This document shows positions 1-14,600 of a DNA stretch of 64,000 nucleotides, piece by piece. The notes below the pieces were generated by a model. That model worked only from the letters and a program-made list of their open reading frames with translations. It was not told the DNA's origin and made no database searches. The position numbers and the translations under genes are program-made. Every line of letters starts with the position of its first letter. Position 1 is the first letter of the stretch. The DNA comes from Mytilus edulis (taxonomy: Eukaryota; Mollusca; Bivalvia; Mytilida; Mytilidae), in contig NC_092354.1 in assembly GCF_963676685.1 (NCBI RefSeq), positions 17,986,746-18,050,745 on the forward strand, written 5' to 3'.

Positions 1-124
1 AATTGTCCTGTAATAAGCTTTACATATTAAAACCCATTAGGGTTACAATATCTACGCTACTTCTGATGTTGAATTAGAACTTCAAATTAAATACTAGTAA
101 AAACAGCTTGACTGGTTGATAAAA

Positions 125-3100
125 AGTAAAAGAAAAACGTCGTGTATCACGTTTCTTTTCATTATATCGTAATTATTTCCGCACAATGTAGACTCCTAAA
201 TATTAAGTTTTCGCCCCTAAATGAGGCGCGTTTTATTTTAATTAATTGTAACGTATGTTTAACAAAAATATGTCAATAGTACACGCATGTTCCATCTGCA
301 CTATCATTTTCTATGTTCAGTGGACCGTGATTTTGGGGTAAAATCCCTAATTTGACATTATAATTAAAAAGATCATATCACAGGGAACAGGTGTACTAAG
401 TTTCAATTTGATATATAGGACTTCAACTTCATCATGTTCATCAAAAACTACTCTGAAAAAAACTATAACTAAAAAGAACTTTTACCTTAAGATGGACAGA
501 CGGACGGACGAATGGACAAACGTACGGGCGAATAGACGCACAGACCAGAAAACATAAGGCAACAACTATTTTCTTATCGGGGGAAGGGGGGGGGGGGCAG
601 GGCTTGGATTTTTATTTTGTTCATAAATTTTTTCAGAACCTTCGTCCGATAATTTTTCTTTCTTTCTTTTGAGAAGGAAAGTAATTTTTGTTTTCCTATA
701 ATGTGGAACAGAAACACATTTTTTTTTTCGTCTCATAACCATAAAATTTACATAAAATTTATTTTAATTTTTTAATTGATGTAAAAGGTGAAGTGCATGG
801 CTCTGTCTATATCCTGGCATTGGCTGTTGTCTCTGTGTTTTTTTTTTTTCGCCCACTTTCTACATTATGACCACGACCTATTCTCTTAGTGACAGTCCGT
901 CTTATAGGTATCACAGTCCCTATGAAATGGCAAAAAGTTAGTAGTTTCAAATTATAAACATCCACTGTTTCCAACTATGATAATTGACATTCCATTGAAA
1001 AACGAGGTATAAAGAATGATACAGAATGATACAAAGGAAAATACTACCGGTATACAAGTCTGTGCCATACACAATCAGGGCCTTTAAAAGACTACTTATG
1101 ATACCATATATATCCCTGTTATTAAAGGACCATTGCATGTTTATAATAGTTGCAGTTTTAAGTATGTCTTAATGTAGTAGCATACATGCGGGAGATTTGG
1201 AATGCTTTTAAATATTGTTGGATCAAACACTATAACAGGAAAATACAAAAAGTAATAAGGCATTTAAATAGAAATCTTAGGGTAATCTATATATACCCTG
1301 GACAGATGTTTATAATCTGCTGTTTCACTGTCTCAACTGTTGTTAGTTTCATTATTCTCAAATTCAGCAGTGCACAATTTTTTTTTCAAGCAGGTGACAG
1401 CATAATTATTTTTTCAGCAACAGTGCAAAACCTTTTTTTTTCTTTTAGCTAGGCCATTAAATTATTTTTTTCAAAAAAAAATCCCCCACCCCCATCCCTC
1501 TCAAGTTAAGAAAATGATTGTAGCCTAATGCCCATAAACTGGGCATAATAAATAGGGTATAAAAAAAGCAATCATATATATATATATATGTCAAAAAACA
1601 CATGTTTGAATGGGTTGATGATAAAATGTGTATTTTAGGCTTATATAGACAAGTTTATTTAACAATATTTAAATGACTTATATCTGTATAGTCTAGACTA
1701 TTTAAAGTACAAACTTGACCTTGGCAATACTATTTATAATTTCAGTATCGCCATTTTTTTGTCCAGGACAACATTTATATTGATAAACGATTATAAAGAA
1801 TACCTTTATAATTTCTTAATCAAATATCAAGGATTGTTTGGATTTGTTAATAAACAACGTAAATAAAATGTAAGTAATGTCTCTAACTAAGTTCATATTT
1901 TAACTTTCGATTTAGCTTTGCTACACATACATATTTATAAAACAAACAAACAAATTCGTCAATAATGAAGCGTCAAATGAGCAGTCAAATTATAGTAATC
2001 TTAAAATTAAAATAAGGAGATGCATGTGGTTGGATTACTAATTAGACAAGTATACCAGAGTTTACATGACATGTATATAAGCAATTATATGTCACCGTAC
2101 TGGTTCCAACAAGACTTCGGCCGGCATGAAAAATGTTTATACGAAAATAAAAAAATTACAACCTTATACATAACAATACAGTTACGAAAAACAAATTTTA
2201 CTGACATGAACCAAAAAAAAATTCAGATTAACCAGGGTCGGATCAAGCCATATCTAAAGCGAGGACCCCTCCCTAAATAAAAAGGGGGTTTCAGCTATTG
2301 GTCTCCATTCAAATGCATTGATCGTCAACAAAAAGGGTTCCAAATCCCGTAATTCCTCCTTTGAATCCTCTACTGATTACAGGCTCATAAATTTATATGA
2401 ACATACATATATAATTTAACAATGGACTAAAACATGACAAAAAGAGATAACAAAACTAAACAATGTCAAATCTTCCACTGCACTAAAAGAATTGAATAAG
2501 TACTTCTCTATTGTAATTAATGGAGGGCAGATATCAGAAATGAAAATCATGCTGATTCTTTTTTCTCAAATTATGTGCACAACCAACTCAATCAAAGTTT
2601 TTTTTTTTTAGTTGGAGCGCCAAACGTAAATTTAAAAAGAACGCCTTTCATTCAAAGTTTACCCCTTAAAGTTCAGACAGAAAAACAACAAAAAAACGTT
2701 GCGTATCACGTTTCTATTTCATTATTTATGGAGTCTTTATTTCTTACAATTTAAACTCATTTTCTTCCCTTCTAGTGTTTTATTAATCAACTGTAACCTA
2801 AAACATATTAAAAAAAAACAATCATACAGGTATGACAACAAACACATTTTGGTTAATAGATAGAAGAAAAAAATATGCATTTAAAGCTTACAAGTTTATT
2901 TATCAATTACATTTAAATGACTAAATCATTTAAAAAAACAGAATTGACCTTTGTAAAATTATTTATAGAAATATATGTCGGTGTCGCCATTTTGTTTGAA
3001 GAACAACATTATATTGATAAGCGATTCAAAAAGAATACCTTTATAATTTCTTAATAAAAAATCAAGGATTGTTTGGATTTGTTAATAATCAACGTAAATA

Positions 3101-3925
3101 AAATGTAAGTAATGTCTATAACTAAGTTCATATTATAACTTTCGATTTAGCTTTGCTACACACACATATTTATAAAATAAACAAACAAGTTCGTCAATAA
3201 TGAAGATTCAAAGGGACAGTCCATTTATAGTCTTCTTTAAATTGTAATAAGCAGATACTTGTGGTTTGATTACCAATTAGACCAGTATACCAGAGTTCAC
3301 GTGACGTGGATATAGGCAATTATATATATGTTACTGTATTGCCTTCAAGAGATTGGGCGGCATGAAAAATGTAAAAAAAAATTTTAAAAAATACGAACAA
3401 TCTTATAAATAATACAATTTACGAAAGACAAATTCTACCGACATGAACGACAGCCCCACACTAACCAGCGGCGGATCAAGCCATTTTTAAAACAAGGACC
3501 GAACCCAGAATAAAAAGGGGGGTTCCATTTTTTTATCATTTCATATGCATTGTTTGTCAACTATGGAGGGGGTTCAACTCCCGGAACCCCTTCTCTGAAT
3601 CCGCTACTGATAACAAGCTCATACATTTGAACATACATATATGATTTAACAATGAACTGAATCATAACAATAAAGGGAGATAACAAAACTAAACAATGTC
3701 AAATCTTCAACTGCACTTAATGAATTGAATAAGTACTTCATTATTGTAATTAATGGAGGGTATACAATGTAGCGAGATTTCAGAAATATAAACCATGCTG
3801 ATTTCTTTTTCTTAAATTGGATGCACAACAAGCTCAATCAAATTAATGAGTTGTTTTTTAAAGTTGGAGCGCCGAATTTAAATTTAAAGAGAAGTTCAAC
3901 GCCTTTTGTTCAAAGTTTACAACTG
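125..3925 (+). repeat. Old tandem segmental duplication
   Basis: Copy A (about 125-2665) and copy B (about 2680-3925) share long blocks: CGTATCACGTTTC near 145 and 2702; AATCAAGGATTGTTTGGATT near 1825 and 3058; AACTTTCGATTTAGCTTTGC near 1902 and 3138; and AGTTGGAGCGCC near 2610 and 3861. Copy A has about 1.3 kb extra (about 290-1580) that copy B lacks. No gene is visible in either copy. Each contains a GGATCAAGCC-type repeat. Confidence 0.7.
300..560 (-). repeat. GTCCGTCC-type dispersed repeat
   Basis: On the - strand it has a string of GTCCGTC-like units and the phrases TGTTCCCTGTGATATGA and TTTTACCCCAAAATCACGGT. Related copies are near 54960-55200 and 60440-60750, where the end reads GCATCCGTGTACTATGGACA. 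It is the piece unique to copy A of the segmental duplication. Confidence 0.5.
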
Positions 3926-5585
3926 TAACAGCCCAGGTTGTGATAAGGGACTCCTGCGACAGTACTCCAGTGCACTTCTAGCTGAAATACATGTAGCCAA
4001 CCAAAAACGTTATCAACAAGGGGATTAAGAAATGGATTTTGAAAATTAAAAAGGGTCTGGCATCTAGTTGATGTAATATATATATTTAGTGATTCTAAAA
4101 ATAAAACAAATGGGTTAATGTCCCTTGAAGGTGAATAGTAGGTACCTTTAAGAAAATCGATTTGGAGAAGTTTGTGATTTTTATTCAAGGGTAAAATATC
4201 GTAATGATAGGCCACACAAAAATTACAAAATGAGTTATTGATTATTTTTGGTTGCTCTACGTCCAGTGGTGAATATTTCATGCATATTCAGGACAAGTAC
4301 ATGTCGACTTCACAATACATACAGGTAGGTTCTGAAATAAAAGTCGTCCGAGATGAAGATCGGGGCAATTTTTGACCACCATTGGAAAATTACAGGACAG
4401 GAAAAAATGACTTGCAACAGACCACCTACCGATCCCTCAACGGATTTTATCTAGCAGATTTTTTAGCATCGGATTTTATGTTTCTTTATGATCGCACATT
4501 ACTGCGTACTTGTACATGCTGCACAGCCAAACAAACGCCACACTCAAGTGTGTTAAGGTTAGTCATTAGGAGACCTAAGTGACCATATTTATATTCCACA
4601 GTCACCTATGAATTAGACATTCTTGACTGGAACTAACAGTACAAGTTTGAGCTTTCTAGAAAGCTAACGACTGCTTTGCTGTTTCATAATTTAAGGTAAG
4701 TTTTTGTCATATAAAAAGGTAAATAACTCAATTCTTTAAAATATTTATAACAGAATCAAAGTTCTTTTATATAAATTGTAACGTAAACTTAACCCACAAA
4801 AGAACACAAGGCCTACGTTTACATTGACTACTGACGGTGTGTAGTCAATCCCTGCTTTAAACTATCTCAATGTAAACACGGCCATACTCTGGTTTAACCT
4901 TTTTTATTTTATTTTTTTTATTTTGTGGATAACAAACGGGAGATATTGTGCATTTGATAATGATGCAAAATCTGTAATTGAGGTCAAGTATTTTAAAAGA
5001 CAGGAAAATAATCCGTACCACTGTTTTAACGGAAACAACACTAGTAAATATAAAAAAAAACAACGGTATGCAATATTTAGATTATACACAAATGTTTTAT
5101 AACAATAAAATCAAAGTCATAGTAGATTGAAATACTGCGGAAAAGTCGGAAAGTGTTCAAAACCTTTAAAACTTTTTTAGGTTCATCCCATTTCTTAATT
5201 GGATTAATGATAACATGATAACGGACTCTTTCTCTCTCTTATGATATTGAATTAGTATGCGTGTGTGTCTCTCTTCTTCTTTTGTTTGTGTTGATGTTTT
5301 TAATTACTGCGTAACTTGTTTAAATCAGTGGCGGATCCAGAAATTTTGATAAGTGGGGGCCCACTGACTGCCTAAGAGGGGACCCGCTCCGGTTATACTT
5401 CAGTGATTCCCTATATAATCAACCCAGAAAAGGGGGCCCGGGCCCCCATGTGCCCCCCTCTAAATTCGCCTCTTTTGTTTTCGTCTTTTAATGCTCTTAA
5501 ATAAATATGTGAATAATTAAATACCAAATTGAATGGTTTTTTTTTTATCTTTTTATTGTAACAGATTTCCACTGAAGATGTTTAA
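3926..5585. other. Intergenic, repeat-derived, no gene seen
   Basis: Holds a partial AACGTCCAGTG-type repeat (4255-4600), simple A/T tracts and the GGCGGATCCAG repeat. The ORFs at 3910-4281 (-) and 4382-4582 (+) are low-complexity or repeat reading frames. The proximal promoter of the receptor gene should lie in the last few hundred bases, but no clear TATA box or motif stands out. Confidence 0.5.
5330..5470 (+). repeat. GTGGCGGATCCAG dispersed repeat
   Basis: AGTGGCGGATCCAGAAATTT ... GGGGGCCC ... GATTCCCTATATAA, ending AAATTCGCCTC. Related copies at about 2210-2400, 3460-3615, 8520-8655 (inverted), 37700-37805, 49555-49680 and 52305-52470. About 130-190 bp each, non-coding. Confidence 0.6.
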
Positions 5586-5648
5586 ATGACAGAAATAACA
5601 GACACAATTTCAGTTCTGACTTTCGTCAGGTTGTTCTTAGTATTCCAA
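5586..5648 (+). CDS. Exon 1: start codon and signal peptide core
   Basis: ATG at 5586 opens 21 codons ending at a GTAAGT donor (5649). The predicted peptide has a polar start and then a hydrophobic run (VLTFVRLFLVFQ). It joins in phase 0 to exon 2, which adds MLISDA, giving a credible signal peptide with cleavage after SDA. A short upstream ATG with an immediate stop (ATGTTTAA) lies just before it. Chosen because it is the only nearby upstream ORF I found with hydrophobic character, a strong donor and the right phase; a transcript could show another first exon. Confidence 0.55.
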
Positions 5649-8600
5649 GTAAGTCTTAAATTATCAGTTACTATCTAATATTGATGTGATAGTTGATTGG
5701 TTGGTAGATTGTGGTTAATAAAAAGATAACGATGTGGTATGACTTGGGGCAGGAACATGCAGGATGTGGCGGGGTTAAAAATAGTTTGAAGGCGCCTCCC
5801 CCTAAACCAGTGGTGTGACAATATAACATTAGAACACACTACGGAAATAAGTTTAAAAATTCTTAACTCATCAGTTGATATAAATAGTAAAACATCTAAC
5901 AAAAACATAGAGTACACGTGGCACGGTACTCATACATCCCTACAACAAACAGACACGAATTAGAGATATGATAATACTCGCAGTTACTGGTAGCTAGTTT
6001 ATAGAATAATTAAATAGTTTCTGAAAGGTAGATCAATCGATAAAATGAACGGTAAATTCAGACTGTCATTTGACTAGACTTGTGTATGGATGGCTGATTT
6101 ACCGTACAGCGGCAAATGTATACGCATATTCAGGAAGATAACATGCTAGTACGATATGAATATGGACCCCACTTTGTACAAGACCGACACATGAAGTCTA
6201 AATTTTACTATATTGAATATGAATGCACATTTGTACCCATATGGGTTGAAGGCATACATAAATCAACATAATAATTTTACAGTACATCATACAGAAAAAA
6301 ACAACAAAAGAACAAAACATTATATACATATATGTATCTATCATGCAGTTGTTGAGTCCAACCTTTCAGTGCCCATGACTTTTAACAAATGAAGCAGCAT
6401 ACTGCATAATTGGCGGACAAGAAAGACACAAACCAATTTATCCAAATTATCCATGTTATCTATATCAGAATAGATATTTCTAACTTTCTGCAAAAATTCA
6501 AATCTCATATCTTTATATTTTGTACATGTAAATAAAAAATGCTCTTCATCATCTGTTTTATTTAGACAACAATGTTGACATAAACGTTCTTCCCTTTTTA
6601 TATTTTTGTATCTACCCTTTCAATTTCCAAAATATGGTCACTCACCCTTAATTTAGTATTTTTTTTCCTTATTTCAAAGTTATTCTCTTTAAGTAAATAA
6701 GGCTCAGTTTCATATTTCGTTTTAAATTTACTATTATAATAGATAAATAATTTATTATTTTCTGTTAAAGAATTTAATTTTTCAAAGAACAGCTTTTTAC
6801 AGTTTTCTTGTAAAATCTCTTTCGTGTGTTTATCCATTTTATATTTTTCTTTTATAAAGTCAATATTTTGTATATCAGATATATTTAAATGTGACTAGTT
6901 AACAAAGTAACAGTCCACATGAAGACACGTATTCCATTTGGTTAATAGCGGATAGTTGTCTTTTGTTTAATTCATACCACATCTTCTTATTTTCATCTAC
7001 CTTGACTCATCATTCCTATACACCACGAGACCATCTTGGCGGTTGACTTTCAATTGGAAATGACGGTATGCTGGACATGTTGGATGTGGGCAACATTTCT
7101 CTATTCTGACGTGCATGTATTTCTACATCCGCACAACCGAACGACCTCACCTAGGCTATTATGTTTATACACCCCAGTCTATGCATCAGTAATAAATCTA
7201 AAGGTTTTTTTTAACTTATCAATCAAATATACATAGTGTGATATGTTTATAATTCTGTAAAATTCATTAGTTTAGAATTTTAAGTATTACTTTTTGTTTT
7301 TGTAAGAAATATCTTTTATACATGTATGTATCAACATAAAAAAAATATTGACCTTGTGATACACTTTCAGTGCTAAAATATCTGTATAGAGATAATTAGT
7401 ATAGATTTACTGACTACAAAATCAATATGTATATGTATAAACATATCGGTACTCATATATATACATTTGATACTCATTTAAAATGATGTATACCAGTTTG
7501 AATGTTTTATTATTTGCAGATGTTAATATCAGATGCATACTTTTACAACTTTAAATGTCCTTCGGAAGCCAGTTGGAAATTTCGGGCGGAAGTAGAGTGC
7601 AACAGTACCTCGAACTACTTTTGCTTATACAATAACGTAGACTTGAAGTATGTTGAGGGTTGTAATGGACCAGACTGGGATAGAAAAGGTACATTTTCAA
7701 TAGCGAATACGAATATTACCTAATATTTTAAAGAAGAAGTTTTGGGGTCGCTTTAATGTTTATGTGTATCTTGGAACACTATATTTTACGGGAAATTAAT
7801 CTGATTGTCAATATATAATGTTCCTAGGTGTATCGAATTTGTAAAGACGATAAAACAAGCAAATATTTTTCGACGCTTGTAAAAAAAAAGAAGTTAACAA
7901 CTATAGGTGACCATCCTTCTTTCAACAATGAAGAAAATCCATACCGCGTAGTTCGTTTTTCCCCATTGGAATCTTTATGGGGAACATGCATTTCGTTATT
8001 TTGTTTTAAAAGAAGCTGCTTTGCTGTTAATAAATACGAACCCATACGTCAATCATCATTACGTGCCGACCTGCTCTATTATTTTCCATTTGATTTTCAT
8101 GAACTTGTTAAATGTCACTTTCAAGATACATATAAATGATGCAGCAACTCCATTACATCACACAACTATAAGAACTAGTCTACATGCAACTACACTAGAC
8201 TGCTACCGATGGATTATATCTGTCTATAATTCAGCGGTTCGATGTGTGATTTAACTTGACAGTAACAATGAGGTATGGCGTCAACATTGAATTATCCGAA
8301 CAGCAAAATATGGTATGAATATGATGTAAGACAACCTTTGACAAGGTTTCTTACTAGAACGAACACTTACATATATAGACTAGTAGAGGGTATGGATGGG
8401 TACTTCATATCTGTATTAATGTCTAGCTCATTATTCTTTATTTAAAAAAGGGGGTTACTGTATTTAACTGATAACGGTTACTTGACATTGTTCTTTTCTG
8501 TAATCAATATATTTTACCTAACCATAGACGAATCCGGGGGAGCCCCCACCCCCTTTCCCTTTTGTGGGAAAAATGGTTGTTTAATAGGGAAACACCGAAG

Positions 8601-11600
8601 CATGGCTGGAGCGCCCCCTTTTTTATAAAAAAAATTCCAGATCCGCCACTGATAGATCATTAATATTTGCAGTTATGCAGTTATTCTTAAAAAAAAATAT
8701 ACATTGTATTTGAATACCCCCGTATACTATATTCTTTATTATGTTTGATCCACTCTTTGTCCTGTAAACCCTATCTACACATCCAAGGTATACTATCATG
8801 CGGCGAAGTTAAATTCTAATTGTCCATATAAACAGTTTTTTTTTTTATTAAACTAAATTATAATAACTATGAAGATAGGAATTTGTTTAATTCGTTGTCC
8901 TTTTTGTGTTACAGGAAGTAAGCGGATTTATGTTGGAGACTTTAGCAGAGGAAAATGTAAGTCTGACCGTTTCCAGCCATTTAAATTCTTTACTAATGAA
9001 AGCATGACCGACTGTTACTATGCTAAATCAAACTGCAGTGAAGAAGGACAAATTCTGCAAGAAAAAAGTTCATCAAAGGAAGATAGAAGATGTCGATGTA
9101 ATCATGAAAAGAATTATGCATTTATTAAAACTCCAAGAAATGTATGCTTTTGTATTCCAACAGAAGAAGACTGTTCCTGTTATATTAAATCATGTCCAGT
9201 AAACCAAACACTGGCAGCAGGTATTTAACTTTTAATTTGTTTATAAGAAGAAACATTTAATTTGACACAAGATATACAATGGTTTCGAAAAGCATGTAGA
9301 AAATATTGATAATGTGAAATTATGCAATGGTAAAATTAAATGAAACGCTATAAAAAAATAAAGTTTAAAGATCAAAAGATCAAAAGATAGCTTACAGTCT
9401 ATAGTAACAATACCTAATTATGGCTTACTACATATATTTTGAACAGGTTAAATACTACCTTGCGATATAAAGAACGATTCAATTTCGTCTTTTATCATGA
9501 AAAAAGTTGACTAAGTTTCACAGATGTAGTTTTGAAGATTCTTTAAGTAGTATTAGCAAATCAATTTAAAAACATTTAGTTTATAAAAAAATCTATATCA
9601 TATCCTGTTGTTACGATTTTATAATTCCCAAATAAAATCATGTATTCAATTTGAATTAAATGTTATATATATAATAGCGCCTGGTTAATCGTGTGTGTTA
9701 AATTGGTAGATTTAATTGGATATCACTTCGCCGTAGAGGTTGAATTTTATACGTGACGTAATTTCTTGTCATATAAAATTGAGAATGGAAAAGGGGAATA
9801 TGTCAAAGCGACACCAACCCAACCATAGGTCAGTCAACAGCCGATGGCCACCAATGGGTCTTCAATGTTGCTAGAAACTCCTGCACCCGGAGGCATCCCT
9901 CAGTTGGACCCAAACCAAATATCTTTACTACTTCAGTGATAATGGACGTCATACTAAACTCCAAATTATACAAGAGACACTAAAATTCATACAAGACTTA
10001 CAAAGGCCAGAGGCTTGGGACAGGCGCAAAATTGCGACGAGGTTAAACATGTTTTTGAGATGTCAACCCTCCCATTATACCTCTAGCCAATGTAGAAAAA
10101 CAAACGCACAACCATACGCACAGTAAAACTCGGTTAAAGAGAAGTCCGAGTCTGATGTCAGCATGAAACATTTTTTTTTTATATCAAAATGACAATAATA
10201 CATAAATAACAACAGACTTCTAGCAGTTACTGACATGTCAGCTGCAGACCTCAATTAATCTGATTGAAAGATCATGTCTTCATCATATGAATATCAGAAA
10301 CTACTGGGCCATATTTAACCAAACTTAGCCACAATCATCCTTGGGGTATCTAGTTTAAAAAATGTGTCCGGTGACCTGGCCATCCAACCAAGATGGCCGT
10401 CATGGCTAAAAATAGAACATAGGGGTAAAATGTATATTTTGGCTTATATCTTTGAAACCAAAACGTTTAGAGCAAATCTGATAGAATAAAATTGTTGATC
10501 AGGTTAAGATCTATCTGCCCTGAAATTTTCAGACGAATCAGGCAACCTGTTGTTGTGTTGCTGCCCCTGAATTAGTTATTTTCAGAATATTTAGCAGCTT
10601 TTGGTTGATTGTTGTTTACTTAACGTCCAGTGACAAATATATCATGCATGTGTTCAGGACGAGAACAACTTAACAAAAAAATCAATAGGTATGTCCTGTA
10701 ATATTGAGGCCATTCGGGATGAAAGACGGGGAATGAGTACTGCCGCTGGAAAATGAGGGTAAATAGGATAGGAACAGAACTTTCGCATTGCAACCTACGG
10801 ACCCTTTAAAGAGTTGCTGCAATTTTTCTAATGATGAAATGAGCATTGCATGGTCAACATGAGGCACTGCTGACCGGACGTGGCTGCGCATTTAAACATC
10901 CAGCACAATCAAACGAACGTCCTACTTTTTTTCAAATATTAAACGGCCGGTCGAAAGAAGCCAACTTGTGACTTAACTTCTATTTCCCAGTCGCCCTTTG
11001 AAAAATAATTCTTACATGTCATACCTTGTCTTTACCTATATGTTGTTCACTTGAAACCAATTTTTTGGTTTCTAAATCACCTGAATAAAATTGCCGATCC
11101 TCTGGGGTTTCAATGAACTAAACATTTTATATATATATATGTCAAGTCGTTGGTACAAATTTGACTGAATGAAATGTGTTTTACGGGTGCTTGACGTATT
11201 CTTGAATGCAATGTTTCCTTTAATTTCAGATTATATTTGCACTCACAATGAGAACCTGGGAAAATCAAAATGTAAAGATATACACAAGTAAGATTATTTC
11301 CTAAATACATGCAGTTTACTTAACTCAAAGCAGTGTAATGAACTTTCATATTTCAATAAACTTAGTTGTCACTAGACTTTAGGCAAGCGTTTTTTTTGTT
11401 ATCATTTTAGTGATATACTCAAGTTATTTTATTTGTAAGAAAATTCACGATCAAAGATACCACTTAATGTTAAGAACTTGCACAGTTGACTATCTTAACC
11501 TCATTGACTAGATAAACTGAATAAAATTTAAACAAAAAAATTGTAAGGGTTCCGCGGAAACCAGTGTCTCTCCTACTTTTGCTCTAAATCGCAGGCTCAA

Positions 11601-14600
11601 CAAAAATGAGGGAAAAAATAAATAAAAATATTCCGCTTGATACTATCTTTTGATTGTGAAAGAAGCTTCTGTCCAAGTTTGGAAAAAATCCAGGATGAAT
11701 CTAATAAATGTTTTAAAAACTTTAACTATATGGATATACAATGTAATGTTAATTTGAAGACAAACTAAGTCCATTTATTATAAGTAAAATACAGATACAC
11801 AGGTACAAAATATTCACAAAATTTCCTTGAAGATACTAGATTTTGATCATAAACAAGCTTCTGTCCAAGTTTGATATAGTATAAGAAAGTTATCATAATT
11901 TAAAAAAAATTAACCATAGTGCGAGTGTGTTGTTTCATGGCAGAAAATCTAAGTCCATTTAAAGTAAAATACGGAAAAAAAATCTCGTTTTACAAAATTT
12001 ACTTCTGGATACTATTTAATGATCATAAACAAGCTTCTGCCCAAGTTTGGTACAAACCAAGGATTGTTTAAGAAAGTTATTAAAATTTTAAAATGTATAA
12101 CCACAGAGTGAATGTTATGTTTTCAGGCAGAAAAACTTAGTCCATTTATAGGTAAAATACGGAAAAAATGGAATTTTCTTTTTACAAAATTTACTTCTGG
12201 ATACTATCTAATGATCATAAACAAGCTTCTGTCCAAGTTTGGTAGAGATCAAGGATAGGTTAAGAAAGTAATTAAAATTTTAAAAAACTTTAACCACAGA
12301 GTGATTGTAATGTTTTCCTGCAGAAAAACTAAGTCCATTTATAATTAAAATACGGAAAAAATGGAATTTTATTTTCACAAAATTTACTTCTGGATACTAT
12401 CTTATGATCATAAACAAGCTTCTGTCCAAGTTAAGACTTAAGTCGAAGGCTCGACAAAAATGAGTTGCCTTCTATGGTATTGGGGGGAAAGTTTGTCGTT
12501 ATACATATACGAACTTCTCGGAACGTCAACCATAGCAATTTTTTCAACGGTTTCATACATTGTTCAATCGACATCTTGATAGAATATTAGATTGTTCCTA
12601 GGCAACAATACCACTTAACGCCAAACAGTTCAGAAGACAAAATAAGTTCTGCAAGCCTAACAGTAAGTGATGCATATTCAAATAAGTGATGTAATGTGCA
12701 AATATTGACGTTAGATTCCAATGTCGTTATTGTTAATATATATATAATTGTAGATATTACGTAACCTTGAATGAAACAACAGAAGTCAGAATGGGGAAGA
12801 ATAGCACGTGGTTAAATAAATCAAGTAAGATCTTAGAGTAGTTAACTCAATCTTTAGAATGCGCAAAAACGTTCAGACTTTATATATTAACTTTAGGATA
12901 GCCGATTAAGTGTTTCGTATCCTTCTAAATATATATTTATCATATACTTCATGCCTAATACAATGCTTTTTGCATATGTGTAACGACCGGAAGAAAACAA
13001 GCTGTATTTGCACACCCGGTCTGATAACCCCGTATCAGCGCAATGACGTTTCGACCCGGGAAGAAAATCCATACCAGCTTACGGTGTTAATCTTCTTTAT
13101 TTTCGAAAGTATATGATAAAGAGATTAATAAATGGCCTTTTCCATATTGGCCCGCGTATCATCCATCGACCCATATCAGAACCTCGACTACGTCTCGGGA
13201 TGATACCCGGGCTGATATGGAAAAGGCCATGTATTAATCTCTATATATAATCCAACGAACTTGCATAGAAAGTACATAATGCTACAGATATTGTTTTCAA
13301 ACATAAGATCCGCAGTCAAAGGATTAAATGGAATTCCCAAAGTGAGCAAAGATATGACCCGAAATTAAACATAATCTTCTAACGTAGTACACTATTTCAT
13401 TTAATCTCAGAATATGAGGGTCGTATTTTACATAATAAGTTTTCTGTATATGATTTCTTAAATGTGACATGCATTTGTTATATGTTTATATTTACACGAT
13501 ACCAAAGTGAACATATACAATATATCTATAAGTTTGCCTATTCAAGAGTGAGGGGTTTGGTAAGTATAATTTTATGACATCTTTGTCGACATATATAAGC
13601 GTTTAGAAGTTGCTGGCTCTCTGATTATCAAAAGATATCGCCATTCATTCATTAGTTCTGCTATTTTTCACCTGTTTGGTATTAGCATAGACGAAAAACA
13701 TGTGTTGTTGCTTTATTTTTAATAAACAGTAGCAACTTTCTATAATAACTTTTTTTTCAGCTTCCAAACAGAGGGACAAGTTTATTGTTTTTATCATATG
13801 TTGTATAATTAGTAAGTATATAAGGTAGTATAGTGTAGTAAAGTATTTATTATTTCCATTATAAATTTAAAAATTGTTAATGTTCCTAAAATACAGAACA
13901 GGCTTACATATATACCCTTTTAATCCTCAATGTTTTTTCGTTTTGTCCCCTCGTAACGCGTTGCGGGGGACATTGAAAAAACGGGTTTGTCGGTCCGTCC
14001 GTCTGTCCAGTCTTTTTAGCACTCAATACTAACAGGTACAATTCTTGACACCAGCACTTCAACTATGTCTGAATATATCGTGCATGCGGAATATGCATTG
14101 TTTAATTTCTTATCAATTTTGGGTCATGCAATCCAAGGTAATGAAATAAATTCAAGTAAAAAAACACATAGTAGGAAAGAATTTTGATGACAGAACATGG
14201 ACTCAAAATGCAAAAATAAATAAATAGGGAAACCATCGACATCGTTGTTTGAATTCACGTCGCTTGACATAATGTTTAACGGCAAACTATTATATTAAAA
14301 GTAGCTGTTATTTGTACAAAACTAAGCGAACCTCCAAAAAAGGTTGATCAATTCAGAAGTCAATGCTACGGTTCTTACATTAGTTTAACAACTTATCTTC
14401 ACCTATTTAGGTATAACACATCATTAGCTTTTTAACACTGATTTGGTTCGAGCATTTCTTATGGTCCTGTTTCGTGTAAATTAAGAATAGCATTTCGCAT
14501 GCACGAAATTATATATGTATCAAGTGTTACTTTCAATTAATTTCCAATATTTAAATAATTGCCTTAAAAATTGCAAACTCCTTTGTCATATGTTAACAAA

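Noticed and set aside
4857-5089. Hydrophobic - strand ORFs
   Set aside because: They come from T-rich low-complexity sequence with no start context, splice sites or partner exons.
7828-8139. 103-codon + strand ORF in receptor intron 2
   Set aside because: No domain pattern, part overlaps a SINE-like piece near 7885-7945, and including it would break the phase between exons 2 and 3.
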